A DNA stretch of 64,000 nucleotides from an uncultured Thiodictyon sp. GTDB taxonomy: Bacteria > Pseudomonadota > Gammaproteobacteria > Chromatiales > Chromatiaceae. The DNA lies in assembly GCF_903946935.1 (NCBI RefSeq), contig NZ_CAJAXH010000222.1:19365-83364 (forward strand), read 5' to 3'. Positions 7,873-16,378 of this stretch are shown in pieces. Made by a program: the position numbers and the translations under genes. How positions within the stretch are numbered: the first letter of the stretch is position 1; every line of letters starts with the position of its first letter. The notes under the pieces are model-generated. The model searched no databases and had not been told where the DNA came from. It was given only the letters and a program-made list of their open reading frames with translations.

Positions 7873-9710
7873 TCTTCGGCTACGATCCGTCGCGTGCGCA
7901 ACCGGCCCTGGTCGCGGCGGCTGGGCGGGCGCTGCGTGCCCTTGCCCACCGCGGCCCGGATGCCGAGGGGCTGGTCTGCGCCCCCGGGCTCGTGATCGGG
8001 CACCGGCGCCTGTCGATCATCGACCTTGCCGCCAGTGCCCAGCCGATGGAAGACGCGCTCCGACGCTATGTCCTGGCGTACAACGGCGAGGTCTATAACT
8101 ATCGCGCACTGCGCGAGCGGCTCGCCGGCCGCTGGACCCTGCGCACCCAGGGCGACACCGAGGTTCTGCTGGCTGGGTTGGTCCTCGAAGGTACGGCCTT
8201 TCTGGACCATGCCGAGGGGATGTGGGCCTTGAGCCTGTGGGACCGCGCGGCCCATACCCTGCTGCTGGCCCGCGACCGAATGGGCAAGAAGCCGCTGTAT
8301 TATTGGACCGACCACGGGCGCTTCTGTGCGGCATCCGAGTTGCCTGCGCTCCTCGCCCTATTGCCGGTGCGCCCCCCTGAGGACCTGGATAGTACGGCCG
8401 ATTATCTGCGTTATGGCTATTACCTGCCCGGCACCACGGCCTACCAGGGGGTGCGGGAGGTGCTTCCCGGTCATTGGTTGAGCTGGTCGCCGGCTGCGGG
8501 TTGCGCGACTGGGGCATATTGGCAATTGCGGGTGGGTGGCTTCCGCGGCAACCGGGCGCAAGCGCATGAGCGTTTGCGTGAGACACTGGCCGCGGCGGTC
8601 CAGCGACGGCTGGTGGCGGATGTGGAGGTTGGGGCCTTTCTTTCCGGCGGTGTGGACTCCTCGCTGATGGTCGCATTGGCCGCCCAGGTCTCCGGCAGTC
8701 CGCCCAAGACCTTCACCATCGGCTTCACTGAGGCCGCCTTTGATGAACGCATTTATGCCCGTGAGGTCGCCCATCGGTTGGGTACCGATCATTATGAGGA
8801 GGTGCTGGGTGTTTACGAGCCGCAAGCGCTAGAGCACCTGGTCTTGCAGCACGTTGGCCAGCCATTCGCCGATTCGTCATTGCTGCCGACGGCCTTGGTC
8901 TCCAATCTGGCCGCTCGCCATGTCAAGGTGGCCTTGTCCGGCGACGGTGGAGATGAGCTGTTTGGCGGTTATCAGCGCTATCTGGGGCCTGCGTTATTGC
9001 GCTGGTATACCCGCCTGCCGCGGCCCTTACGGGCGGGTGCCGAACGGGCGATCCGCGCCCTGCCTGAGCCGATGGCTCACCATAGTCGCAGCCTATTGAA
9101 AAAGGCACACCTGTTTGTCGATCTCGTCGGCCGTGCGGTGGCGGAGACGCCCTATGTGGCACCCTTGATCTATCGTCCGGATGAGTTGGCGGCCCTGGCC
9201 CCGGACCTGGCCGGACGCGGACACCCGCCACCCGGCATCCCGGCCGTCTGTGATGCGGATGACGTGTGGCGGATGATGGTGTCGGACGCCATCATCTATC
9301 TGCCCCAGGATATCCTGCTCAAGGTCGACCGTGCCTCAATGGCCGCGTCGTTGGAGGCACGCGCCCCTTTTCTGGATCGGGAGGTGGTTGAACTGGCCTT
9401 CTCCCTGCCGAGGCGGTGGCATCTCGCCGGTCTCGGCGGCAAGCAAATGCTGGCGGAGTCATTTAAGCCGCTGCTCCCGCCGGCGATCTGGGCGCGGCGC
9501 AAACAGGGGTTCGCGGTGCCGGTGCATCGGTGGTTCGCGGGCGCGTTGGGAGATGCACTGGAGGCACGACTTGCCGATCCCGCACTACCGTTCGTGCCAG
9601 CGGTCGTAAGCGACCTGCTCGCTGCCCATCGCAGCGGGCGGCGCGACTATGGGCATCGCCTGTGGCAGATCTATATCTACTGCCTGTGGCGGCAGGGGCG
9701 GAGTGAGTAG
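7860..9710 (+). CDS. asnB: Glutamine-hydrolysing asparagine synthetase family protein (AsnB)
   Basis: The protein has 616 residues. It begins MCGLIFGY, so Cys2 is the glutaminase nucleophile. The class II glutaminase half includes HRRLSIIDL and YNGEVYNY. The synthetase half has the ATP PP-loop SGGVDSS and the LSGDGGDELFGGY segment. The enzyme uses glutamine nitrogen to amidate a carboxylate. AsnB paralogues are frequent in polysaccharide loci, where they can amidate uronic acids, so the true substrate may not be aspartate. The ATG overlaps the GT4 gene, placing it last in the nine-gene operon. Confidence 0.85.
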   Translation: MCGLIFGYDPSRAQPALVAAAGRALRALAHRGPDAEGLVCAPGLVIGHRRLSIIDLAASAQPMEDALRRYVLAYNGEVYNYRALRERLAGRWTLRTQGDTEVLLAGLVLEGTAFLDHAEGMWALSLWDRAAHTLLLARDRMGKKPLYYWTDHGRFCAASELPALLALLPVRPPEDLDSTADYLRYGYYLPGTTAYQGVREVLPGHWLSWSPAAGCATGAYWQLRVGGFRGNRAQAHERLRETLAAAVQRRLVADVEVGAFLSGGVDSSLMVALAAQVSGSPPKTFTIGFTEAAFDERIYAREVAHRLGTDHYEEVLGVYEPQALEHLVLQHVGQPFADSSLLPTALVSNLAARHVKVALSGDGGDELFGGYQRYLGPALLRWYTRLPRPLRAGAERAIRALPEPMAHHSRSLLKKAHLFVDLVGRAVAETPYVAPLIYRPDELAALAPDLAGRGHPPPGIPAVCDADDVWRMMVSDAIIYLPQDILLKVDRASMAASLEARAPFLDREVVELAFSLPRRWHLAGLGGKQMLAESFKPLLPPAIWARRKQGFAVPVHRWFAGALGDALEARLADPALPFVPAVVSDLLAAHRSGRRDYGHRLWQIYIYCLWRQGRSE

Positions 9711-9742
9711 GGGGTCGGAAGCGGCGCCCTGGGGTGCCGAGT

Positions 9743-10315
9743 TCAGTTTCGTGCGACTACAAAGATCTGCTGGCGAAGCAGGAGCGGACGCACCCACCAA
9801 GGATAGTGCGGCTTGTTGCCGCGGTAGTAGCGGATGGTTTCTACCCGAAAGCCGTGGCGCTCCAGTAATTGGCGTAGCGTAAAGGCATCGTGCCACAGGA
9901 CATGGGTGGCGTTGGGGCGGAATAGGACCGTAGGCCATTTGGCATTTGGGGTGGTCAAGATCAATCTGCCCCCTGGCATCAGATGTCGGCGGATGTTGTC
10001 AAGGAATAGTCCCTGGTTACTCACATGCTCGATCACATCGCCAGCCGTCACCACATCGAAGGTCGCCCCCAAGTCCAGGGTCTCCATGTTGCCGTAAGTG
10101 ATCCGCGGATCATTCTTGTGGCGCAATCCATCCGCTGTGACCTTGAGGATTTCGCGCGCGGTCTGCTCGGCATCTGGCAGATCGACCCCCGTCAGGCTGG
10201 CGCTATGCTCATTGAGTACGTTCCACAGGCAATAGACCGAGGACTGCCCGAGGCTTCCGATATCCAGGACACGTTGGCCCGAGATCAGGGGTACGATTAA
10301 ATCTTCTCGTTGCAT
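9743..10315 (-). CDS. Class I SAM-dependent methyltransferase
   Basis: The protein has 190 residues from ATG 10315, which has AAGG upstream; the track's start at 10399 adds residues lying in the upstream gene. Motif I is VLDIGSLGQSS, acidic loop 2 is LTGVDLP, and post-motif regions are FDVVTAGDVIEHV and LMPGGRLILTTPN. The fold is that of small-molecule methyltransferases such as those acting on sugars or lipid head groups. It overlaps the flippase-like gene by 19 bases and is the last gene of a three-gene minus-strand operon, convergent with asnB. Confidence 0.8.
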   Translation of the reverse strand: MQREDLIVPLISGQRVLDIGSLGQSSVYCLWNVLNEHSASLTGVDLPDAEQTAREILKVTADGLRHKNDPRITYGNMETLDLGATFDVVTAGDVIEHVSNQGLFLDNIRRHLMPGGRLILTTPNAKWPTVLFRPNATHVLWHDAFTLRQLLERHGFRVETIRYYRGNKPHYPWWVRPLLLRQQIFVVARN

Positions 10316-11259
10316 TGATTGCCCTTGCTGGGTTGTGGTTGATCGGTGTCTCCCGAGCGGGTGCAGGTCAGCCACCGCCAGACGCGGAAGATGAGCCAAA
10401 CGCAGAGGTCGGCGACGATGGTCAAGGCCCGGAATGCGAACATTGACGTAACGAGGCCTGAGGCCAGAGTGCCGGTGAGCAGATAGCTGGATGTCACCTC
10501 AAAGACACCAATCCCCTGCGGGGCGAAGAAGGCGAGAAATCCGGCGAGCCAGGAGATCAAATAGATTCCGATGGCTCGCGCCCAATCAATCCCTGGAACC
10601 ATCTGTGCGGCGAACAAGGCAAACGCACTACCGTACAGCACCCAGACTAAGGAGAAGCTGCCCACGGAAGCAAGGTAGGTAGCGCCAGACATTGAGGTTA
10701 CGTCTTTACCAAGCATTCCTGTCAGGCGCGGACCGACGATAAGCCCCACTGCTCCGATCAGAGCGACCAACCCGAAAACTGGGGCGGTTCCATTGCCGCT
10801 CATCCAGAGCAGCACGGCGCCTCCGATCACGGCCGCCAGACAGACGGAAATGCCCATCTCCAGCAGCACTAAGCGCAGGATCGTTGCTTTTGGTAGTCCT
10901 TTGGCGGAAAAATCTAATGCCCGCGTCACTGTCTGCCAGATACCGCCGGGCAGGTATCGGGCGGGCAGGCGATTGATGTGGATCGATAACACTAGCCCCA
11001 GTCCTGGTTTGTGGTCAAGTGAGCGCAAGAGTAAATGGCTGGAGAGGCCGATGCAGAGATGGCCTAGCGCAACCAATAAGAAGATCACCCCAACCAGTCC
11101 GGGCGCGACTTCCGAGAGGTTCGCAACGAGGCGCTCGTGGTCGCGCCAGAACAGATAGGCCAGGAAGGCCAGGGCCAGCGGGGTATAGATCATGCGTGAC
11201 TGGCGCATCAGCCCCCGGAATCGCGTCCGCCATCGAGCATGCAAGGGCGTCGCCGTCAT
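10297..11259 (-). CDS. Flippase-like integral membrane protein (LPG-synthase TM-domain family)
   Basis: The protein has 320 residues with seven to eight hydrophobic segments. The motif NRLPARYLPGGIWQTVTRA near residue 95 is the conserved NxxxxRxxPG..W core of the lysylphosphatidylglycerol-synthase transmembrane/AglD-type family. APQGIGVFEV near residue 255 is the second family signature (P.G.G..E). Members sit in glycan loci and are thought to help move or modify lipid-linked sugars; the biochemical role is mostly unproven. It lies one base after the GT2 gene, so the two are co-transcribed. Confidence 0.72.
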   Translation of the reverse strand: MTATPLHARWRTRFRGLMRQSRMIYTPLALAFLAYLFWRDHERLVANLSEVAPGLVGVIFLLVALGHLCIGLSSHLLLRSLDHKPGLGLVLSIHINRLPARYLPGGIWQTVTRALDFSAKGLPKATILRLVLLEMGISVCLAAVIGGAVLLWMSGNGTAPVFGLVALIGAVGLIVGPRLTGMLGKDVTSMSGATYLASVGSFSLVWVLYGSAFALFAAQMVPGIDWARAIGIYLISWLAGFLAFFAPQGIGVFEVTSSYLLTGTLASGLVTSMFAFRALTIVADLCVWLIFRVWRWLTCTRSGDTDQPQPSKGNQCNEKI

Positions 11260-11260
11260 G

Positions 11261-12214
11261 TCATTTCAGGTGCTTGTTCTGTTCCTGGTCGAACAGCATC
11301 GCAAACAGCAAAAATTGCAACCCCATCAGGGTCAATAGGGTGGCAAACATCGCGCTGGTGCCGGCGATTGGACCAAAGAATAGCCGAAGACCCAACAGAT
11401 AGATGCCGAATACGAAGCCTGGCGGAAAGAGGGTCAGGCCGAAGGCGTAGAAGAATACGAGTGGGTGAAAATCCTGGATGACGTACTTATGCAGCAATCG
11501 GTAAAAGAAGAGCCGAAAGATAAGCCAGGAGAGTTGGGGGATCATGCGCAGCGGGCGGATACCGGACTTCTCGCCGATGCCGTAGACTGGGCGAATGGGT
11601 ACGTCGGTCACGCGCATATCGGCGATATTGAGTCGTACCAACAAATCATTGGGCTGCCCGTAACGCTTATACATGAGGTCCCAGTTGATCGCCTCCAGGC
11701 CGTGCAGGCTGATGGCGGTATAGCCCGATTGGGAGTCGGCAATGTGCCAGTAGCCGGAGGCGATCTTGGTCAGCAGCGAGAGCATGGCATTGCCGAGATA
11801 GCGCACGCGTGGAATCATGTTCCATGCCTCACCACTAAACAGTCGGTTGCCTTTGGCGTAGTCGTAGTGGCCGGAGAGTACCGGTTCCACGATAGCCGGA
11901 AAGTCGGTTGGGTCCATTTGCCCGTCGCCGGCCATGACCACGGTCACGTCCATGCGCTCTGCGAGTGCCGCCTTGTAACCGCTGGCAATGGCCCCACCGA
12001 CCCCCTGGTTGACCGGATGTACCAGCAATTCGATACGCGGATCGCACGGTTGGTAGGCACGGACGACGGCGGCCGTATCGTCCGGGCTGGCATCGTCGAT
12101 AACATAGACCCGGTCCACCTCCGCGGGCATGGTCTGGAGTACCCGTAGGATCTGGGTCGACTCGTTGTAGCAGGGGACGACGACTGCAATACGTTGGTCA
12201 TTGATCATGGTCAT
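11261..12214 (-). CDS. GT2-family glycosyltransferase (polyprenyl-phosphate sugar transferase type)
   Basis: The protein has 317 residues. The start is ATG at 12214 (or 12208); the track's longer start runs into an intergenic repeat. IAVVVPCYNE is the GT2 entry motif, VIDDASPDDT holds the first acidic pair, and VVMAGDGQMDP carries the DxD-like metal site. After the catalytic domain come two to three membrane segments (from about residue 230). This architecture is that of DPM1/GtrB-like enzymes that charge undecaprenyl phosphate with one sugar. It is first in the operon with the flippase-like and methyltransferase genes. Confidence 0.8.
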   Translation of the reverse strand: MTMINDQRIAVVVPCYNESTQILRVLQTMPAEVDRVYVIDDASPDDTAAVVRAYQPCDPRIELLVHPVNQGVGGAIASGYKAALAERMDVTVVMAGDGQMDPTDFPAIVEPVLSGHYDYAKGNRLFSGEAWNMIPRVRYLGNAMLSLLTKIASGYWHIADSQSGYTAISLHGLEAINWDLMYKRYGQPNDLLVRLNIADMRVTDVPIRPVYGIGEKSGIRPLRMIPQLSWLIFRLFFYRLLHKYVIQDFHPLVFFYAFGLTLFPPGFVFGIYLLGLRLFFGPIAGTSAMFATLLTLMGLQFLLFAMLFDQEQNKHLK

Positions 12215-12245
12215 TAGCGTTGAAACTCGGCGGTCGTTTGCGAGG

Positions 12246-12292
12246 TTGCCATCCCTGGCCTGGATTCCGGGGTCCCGGCCGGAATGACGGCC
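12246..12292. repeat. Dispersed intergenic repeat, copy 1
   Basis: The sequence contains CTGGATTCCGG followed shortly by CCCGGCCGGAATG, an imperfect palindrome. Closely related copies occur at 16257-16301 and 42862-42905. All three lie outside intact genes. Confidence 0.55.
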
Positions 12293-12316
12293 TTCGCCCC
12301 GGCGCTCCAAACTGGA

Positions 12317-12379
12317 GGTCGAGGCTTTAGCCAGAGCCGGTCCGCTGACATGTGAGTTTAGCCGGCTAAAGCCTCGACC
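12317..12379. repeat. Inverted repeat with 16-bp arms
   Basis: The arms GGTCGAGGCTTTAGCC and GGCTAAAGCCTCGACC are exact reverse complements, separated by about 31 bases. A half-copy (CCTAAAGCCTCGACC) is seen near 19402. It could fold in RNA, but lacks a T-run on either side. Confidence 0.6.
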
Positions 12380-12421
12380 CCCTGTCTCCTCGGGGTCGGA
12401 ACGACGATCAAGATCGTCAGC

Positions 12422-12555
12422 AGCATCCCGGTAAGCGGCGAAACTCTGTGCCGTGTTTGCGCAGTCCCAGGCGGGCTGCCTGCATGAAGGCGCTACGACT
12501 CACTTGCACCAGTCGTAAACCGGTGCCGCAGAAGAGCTCGAATTCATTCGAAGCG
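12422..12555 (-). pseudogene. Remnant of a PIN-domain toxin
   Basis: One frame with no stop across about 130 bases encodes GLRLVQVSRSAFMQAARL. This resembles the helix before the last acidic site of VapC PIN domains (RLVPVSRxxFxxAAxLR). It follows the decayed antitoxin below in the expected toxin position. The rest of the domain is gone. The call rests on a short match. Confidence 0.35.
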
Positions 12556-12803
12556 TCAATAGCGATCCTCCTGCCGCATGGTCTCGACGACCGGTCGGGT
12601 CATGGGCATCCGGGCGCGCAGTTCCCGGACGCGTCCTAAGAACTGAAGCTTATCGAAGACCTGTGTGGGCACCAGCCGGATCTCTCGGGTGCTCGTTACC
12701 TCCGCATCCAATTCATCCCCTCCTTTAGACCCGCCGCTCGCACGCACTCGATCGGCAGCCGGATGGCCAGACTTTTGCCCCACTTGGCTAACTGTAATTT
12801 TAT
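12556..12803 (-). pseudogene. Broken MazE/AbrB-type antitoxin
   Basis: Joined across two frames, the protein reads KLQLAKWGKSLAIRLP (the SpoVT/AbrB swapped-hairpin DNA-binding motif), then CVRAAGLKEG, then DELDAEVTSTREIRLVPTQ. A single missing G in a GAGGGG run (about 12718-12722) splits the frame. The codon expected to be ATG before KLQLAKWG is ATA. Two independent lesions make it a real pseudogene rather than a sequencing slip. It was probably an antitoxin for the PIN remnant that follows. Confidence 0.65.
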
Positions 12804-12898
12804 CGCAGACTCCGGTGTAGATTGATTATGTGCCAGGTAGTTGAAGCACGCAAGCGGCCAATGGGTGCGAGTAAAGCTGATGTGGTTGCGGAGGCGGC

Positions 12899-13014
12899 GT
12901 AGGTTGGATAAGCGCAGCGCATTTGCCAACGCCGCCGATGTCTTGGCTGGTGGATGCGGCGCGTTACGCCGTCCTCGACCCGCGGCGTTGTGCCGCGCGC
13001 CTTATCCACCCTAC
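12899..13014. repeat. Long imperfect palindromic intergenic repeat
   Basis: It begins GTAGGTTGGATAAGCGCAGC and ends GCGCCTTATCCACCCTAC, so the outer 15-20 bases are complementary. This matches a very common gammaproteobacterial intergenic repeat type (GGTTGGATAA...TTATCCACCC). No protein is supported. The 12804-13145 stretch otherwise holds nothing recognised. Confidence 0.6.
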
Positions 13015-13145
13015 GCGGGCGATTTTGCTGATCACACCACTCGTGATCGAATCGGCGGCCAACGGTATGTCCGTGCGAGGGGCGTGCTACCGATAGAGCC
13101 GCGGTGCCGTTTCATGGACCATCATTGTTCGCCTTCAAGTTACCC

Positions 13146-13198
13146 GTCGCGGCCTGGGGGCCACTCCTAAGGGGTAGGAGCGGCCCCCAGGCCGCGAC
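13146..13198. repeat. Strong hairpin downstream of the pilin glycosyltransferase
   Basis: GTCGCGGCCTGGGGGCC pairs with its reverse complement around a short centre containing ACTCCTAAGGGGTAGGAG. It lies about 40 bases past the stop of the gene at 13238-15229. It may help end that transcript, but there is no clear T-run, so REP-type repeat is the safer label. Confidence 0.55.
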
Positions 13199-13237
13199 AA
13201 ATGACATCAATCCCAGTCAATCTTGATGAAGCGCCTC

Positions 13238-15229
13238 TCAGTGTACCTGAGGCGTTTGCGGCTGGTCCTGTCGATCGGCCGATGCCTTTGTCTGGGCGGC
13301 AGCTGCCCGTTGCTTGAGAAAATCCTCCCGAAAGGCGGCCACTCTTTGATCCCGCCTCAGCCATTCATACAGGCCAGCCGGCGGGGTCTTGGCGGCGATC
13401 TCGATATAGTGAGCAGCGTCGTCCCAGAGTCCCGCGGTCATCAGGAAATAGGCCTGATCGAGTGCAATCGTGAAGGATGGGGATGCGGCATAGGCGCGGT
13501 CGAGAGCGCGGATGGTGCCATCCAGGTCGCCCTGGTGTCGGCGATAGTCTGCGAGTAGCGTTTCCAACTGCCGATGGGTTCGGCGGTTGGCGATGAATTT
13601 TGGGTTTGACAGATAGAGCTCGAAGACCCGTTGCATGTCCTGCGGTGCGACTCGGCAACGCCCTTTTCGACTCTTTTCCATCATCCATTCGATCGTTGCG
13701 ACACTGGCAAAGTCCGCTGGGGCCGTCGGTACCACGCGTTCGATCTCCTCCATGCTGGCGCCGAGTCTTGGTAGGCGTGTGTCAGCGCAGTGTTCGATGG
13801 CAAAGCGGTAGAGCGGGAGATGGGCGTTGGTGGGGTCAGCCGCGGTGGCCCGATCGAATTGGGCGCGTAGCCGCCCCCCATCCCCTTGGTTGGCCCAATA
13901 GTTGAGCGCGCCCCCCTGGGCCCGCTGGGAGGCGGGATGCTCCGCTGACCAGAGGATGGCGATCGACGCTTCATTGCCCCAGACGCCGGCTGAACTCCAG
14001 GTGATGGTGCCAACCAGCGCGATCATGCCGATGAGGCCAGCGCCAATCAGGCGTCGATAAGCTACGGGGATCGACAGCGCGCCATAGCACAGGACGAAGA
14101 TGGGGCCGAGCATGGGCAGGTAATTGCGATGTTCGAAATAGAGCTCGAGCGGCAGGACCGTCCCTTCGAGCAAGTGTCCAAGAAAGAACCAGAGGACCGC
14201 CAGTGCGAACAATGGCCAGGCGCGCCGTTGCCGGATCGCCAGTGCCAGCAGCAGCGCAATCGTTCCCAGCGCAGCGAGCGTCTGGGGCGGGTCGAATAGT
14301 CCATGGGAGACCGTGAAGTCGTCCCGGTAGGGGGTGGACTCGCTGAGTGAGGGTAGTAAGATGACCCTCAGGTACTGCATCAGGACCCGGCCCTCGGTCA
14401 TCAGCCGCTCGGACAGGGTGAATACGCGCGCATCATAGGCGTCGGCCATGATACCGAAGACCAGCGCGAGATAGATCCCCAATAAGGCCAGGGGCAGGAC
14501 TAGGAAGAGGACGGACCAGGCGCGCCACCAGGCGGGGCGCGGCGGTCGGTCTGCGCCGAGTACGGTGAGCTCCAGGACCGTGACATAGGCCAGGGTCATG
14601 AACGCCGTCTCTTTACTCAGGATGCCGAGTACGATACAGGACCCGAAGACGGGCGCGAGCCAGAATAGGGCTATCCAGGGGCGTTGGGGTGCAATGCGCC
14701 GGCCGTGCAGATAGGCGATGAGCGCCAGCAGCGAGAAGGTGCCGCCGAGCAGGGTCATCCGCTGGATCACCATCATGACCGGCGACAGATTGATGGGGTG
14801 CAGTAGCCAGAGTGCGGTCCCTGCCAATGCCACCCAGTCCGCATGGGGCGGGGCGGGGCTGACGGGGCGGATCAGGCGGGTGAGTCCGCGCAGGAAGACG
14901 AATACCAGGACGCCATTGAATAAATGGATGAGTAGATTGGTACGCTTGAATCCTGCGGGTGGGCTGGGCCAGCCGGTGTCGTCCAGCAGGAGCGATAGAA
15001 AAGACAGCGAACGACCGGAGCCTCCTTCGTCCGGCAGGATCAGCCGGATCACGTCCTCTTGGGTCTGAATGCCGTGACCCGAGCCGGCGAGTTTAGGCAG
15101 GTGGCCTTGGTCGTCGAAGAAGAATGGGCCGGACAAACCAGGCGCAAAGGCAAACCAGCCGATCGCGAGCAGCAGCGCTAACGAGCACGCGACCAATAAC
15201 GGCGTGCGCACTGACTTGTCCATTGCCAT
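13238..15229 (-). CDS. GT-C-type membrane glycosyltransferase with TPR tail, probably pilin-glycosylating
   Basis: The protein has 663 residues. An N-terminal membrane anchor is followed by GPFFFDDQGHL, the acidic pair in the first outer loop of GT-C enzymes (TMTC/PMT-like). About ten further hydrophobic segments run to residue 420. The C-terminal 230 residues are soluble and helical with TPR-like repeats (SPSFTIALDQAYFLMTAGLW). It lies directly downstream of pilA and in the same direction, which is where TfpO/TfpW-type pilin glycosyltransferases are found. A decayed second copy accompanies the second pilA. The donor is probably a lipid-linked sugar. The specific acceptor is inferred from context. 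Confidence 0.62.
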   Translation of the reverse strand: MAMDKSVRTPLLVACSLALLLAIGWFAFAPGLSGPFFFDDQGHLPKLAGSGHGIQTQEDVIRLILPDEGGSGRSLSFLSLLLDDTGWPSPPAGFKRTNLLIHLFNGVLVFVFLRGLTRLIRPVSPAPPHADWVALAGTALWLLHPINLSPVMMVIQRMTLLGGTFSLLALIAYLHGRRIAPQRPWIALFWLAPVFGSCIVLGILSKETAFMTLAYVTVLELTVLGADRPPRPAWWRAWSVLFLVLPLALLGIYLALVFGIMADAYDARVFTLSERLMTEGRVLMQYLRVILLPSLSESTPYRDDFTVSHGLFDPPQTLAALGTIALLLALAIRQRRAWPLFALAVLWFFLGHLLEGTVLPLELYFEHRNYLPMLGPIFVLCYGALSIPVAYRRLIGAGLIGMIALVGTITWSSAGVWGNEASIAILWSAEHPASQRAQGGALNYWANQGDGGRLRAQFDRATAADPTNAHLPLYRFAIEHCADTRLPRLGASMEEIERVVPTAPADFASVATIEWMMEKSRKGRCRVAPQDMQRVFELYLSNPKFIANRRTHRQLETLLADYRRHQGDLDGTIRALDRAYAASPSFTIALDQAYFLMTAGLWDDAAHYIEIAAKTPPAGLYEWLRRDQRVAAFREDFLKQRAAAAQTKASADRQDQPQTPQVH

Positions 15230-15293
15230 CGGGTTCCCCTGTCTGGGTCCGGCCGCGGTCGCAGCGGACGACGGCGATTGAGTCTCGAAAACG

Positions 15294-15322
15294 AAAAAAC
15301 CCCAAGGCTAACCCTGGGGTTT
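15294..15322 (-). terminator. Intrinsic terminator after pilA copy 1
   Basis: On the minus strand AAACCCCAGGGTTAGCCTTGGGGTTTTTT forms a stem ending in a six-T run, about 30 bases past the pilA stop. Readthrough would be needed to express the downstream glycosyltransferase from the pilA promoter. The same structure follows the second pilA. Confidence 0.8.
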
Positions 15323-15351
15323 GATTCAGCACTTAAGCTAGCGGCTGAACT

Positions 15352-15771
15352 TTAACGGCAGTTGGACGGCCGAAGCTTCTTGCCGAGGCTACCGCCAGTG
15401 CAGGACCACTGTACGCCAGCAGCGCTGGTCGTGGCCCTGAAGACCAGTGTGTTGCTTGCAGAAGGCACGCCGGCGGCGACCTTATAGGTGATGGTGAGCA
15501 GGTGTGGCGTGACGGCGATGCCCGAGACATATCTGGTGTTGGGGGACGAATAGCCGAGGGCGGCGTTATTCGCCGGGAATGTCAGGTTGTTAAGCGCGAA
15601 TTCTGCAAGCGACATCTGGGGCGAGGCGACCAGACTGATACCCTCTGCCACTTTACTGCGGGTGGTAAAGTCCTGATAGGACGGAATGGCGATGGCCGCC
15701 AGTATGCCGATGATCGCGACGACGATCATGAGTTCGATCAAGGTGAAGCCTTGTTGGATCTTTTTGTTCAT
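15352..15771 (-). CDS. pilA: Type IV pilin PilA, copy 1
   Basis: The protein has 139 residues from ATG 15771; the longer ORF in the track includes the promoter region. [15 protein letters not shown] is the class III leader with the G|F prepilin-peptidase site and the essential Glu5. The following hydrophobic helix is [19 protein letters not shown]. The C-terminus has a Cys pair (WSCTGG and PSNCR) that would close the D-loop. It is the major-pilin type, exported by the type IV pilus machinery. A -24/-12 promoter and a terminator frame it as a single transcription unit. It is about 85-90 percent identical by eye to copy 2. Confidence 0.93.
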   Translation of the reverse strand: MNKKIQQGFTLIELMIVVAIIGILAAIAIPSYQDFTTRSKVAEGISLVASPQMSLAEFALNNLTFPANNAALGYSSPNTRYVSGIAVTPHLLTITYKVAAGVPSASNTLVFRATTSAAGVQWSCTGGSLGKKLRPSNCR

Positions 15772-15869
15772 GATGAACCTCTGAAATTTGGGTGATGGAT
15801 GCGGCTGGGCCGGGAGGCCGTCGCGGCCGATGTGCAGCCGCGTCCTGAGTGTCTCCCGCTCGTAAGATA

Positions 15870-15885
15870 AGCAGGATTCGGGCCA
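15870..15885 (-). promoter_or_regulatory. Sigma-54 (-24/-12) promoter of pilA copy 1
   Basis: The minus strand reads TGGCCCGAATCCTGCT, matching TGGCACG-N4-TTGCW with GG and GC exactly 12 bases apart. It lies 99 bases upstream of the start codon. An identical 16-mer sits at the same distance before pilA copy 2. Sigma-54 with the activator PilR is the known mode of pilA control. Confidence 0.8.
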
Positions 15886-16028
15886 CCGGGCCATTTTCGC
15901 ACGGGGCGATAGCCCGATATTCGGTTAACCGCTTGTCAGTAGGCACCTGATCGCGACGTTGACCGGGTTGCGCGGTTGGGGGCTAGCCTGGGGGCGAGCC
16001 TGAGCCGGGGGCGATTGAGGGAAGATAG

Positions 16029-16043
16029 TGACAGAAATTGTCA
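16029..16043. promoter_or_regulatory. Candidate activator-binding palindrome upstream of pilA copy 1
   Basis: TGACAGAAATTGTCA has perfect TGACA/TGTCA half sites. It is about 150 bases upstream of the sigma-54 promoter, the usual range for an enhancer-binding protein such as PilR. The equivalent palindrome precedes pilA copy 2. The protein that binds it is inferred, not shown. Confidence 0.5.
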
Positions 16044-16256
16044 GTAAATGACGCGATTAGTGATGCCCGATGGGTCGGTATCGGGTGTCTCCGGGGCGGG
16101 TTTGCCGAGCCATCCGATCGATCAAGCGCACCGCATCGCCCCAGCGTTCTGCGGTCATCAGGAAATAGGTCAGATCGGTTGGTGGGGTTGGTCGGGGCGA
16201 ACTTGATCGCCGTTCCTGCCAGTCCGCTATATTCTGTGAGTCCGCGGCCGCCGAGA

Positions 16257-16301
16257 GGTTGCCGCTCCTGGCCTGGATTCCGGCGTCCCGGCCGGAATGG
16301 C
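16257..16301. repeat. Dispersed intergenic repeat, copy 2
   Basis: It has the same CTGGATTCCGG and CCCGGCCGGAATGG core as at 12246-12292, here inside the decayed glycosyltransferase copy and therefore a later insertion into it. Confidence 0.55.
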
Positions 16302-16378
16302 GATCAGGGCGCTGCGGCGGCCTGACCGAATTGGGTGCGCAACCGGCTCACATCCCCTTGGTTGGCCCAATCGTTGAT

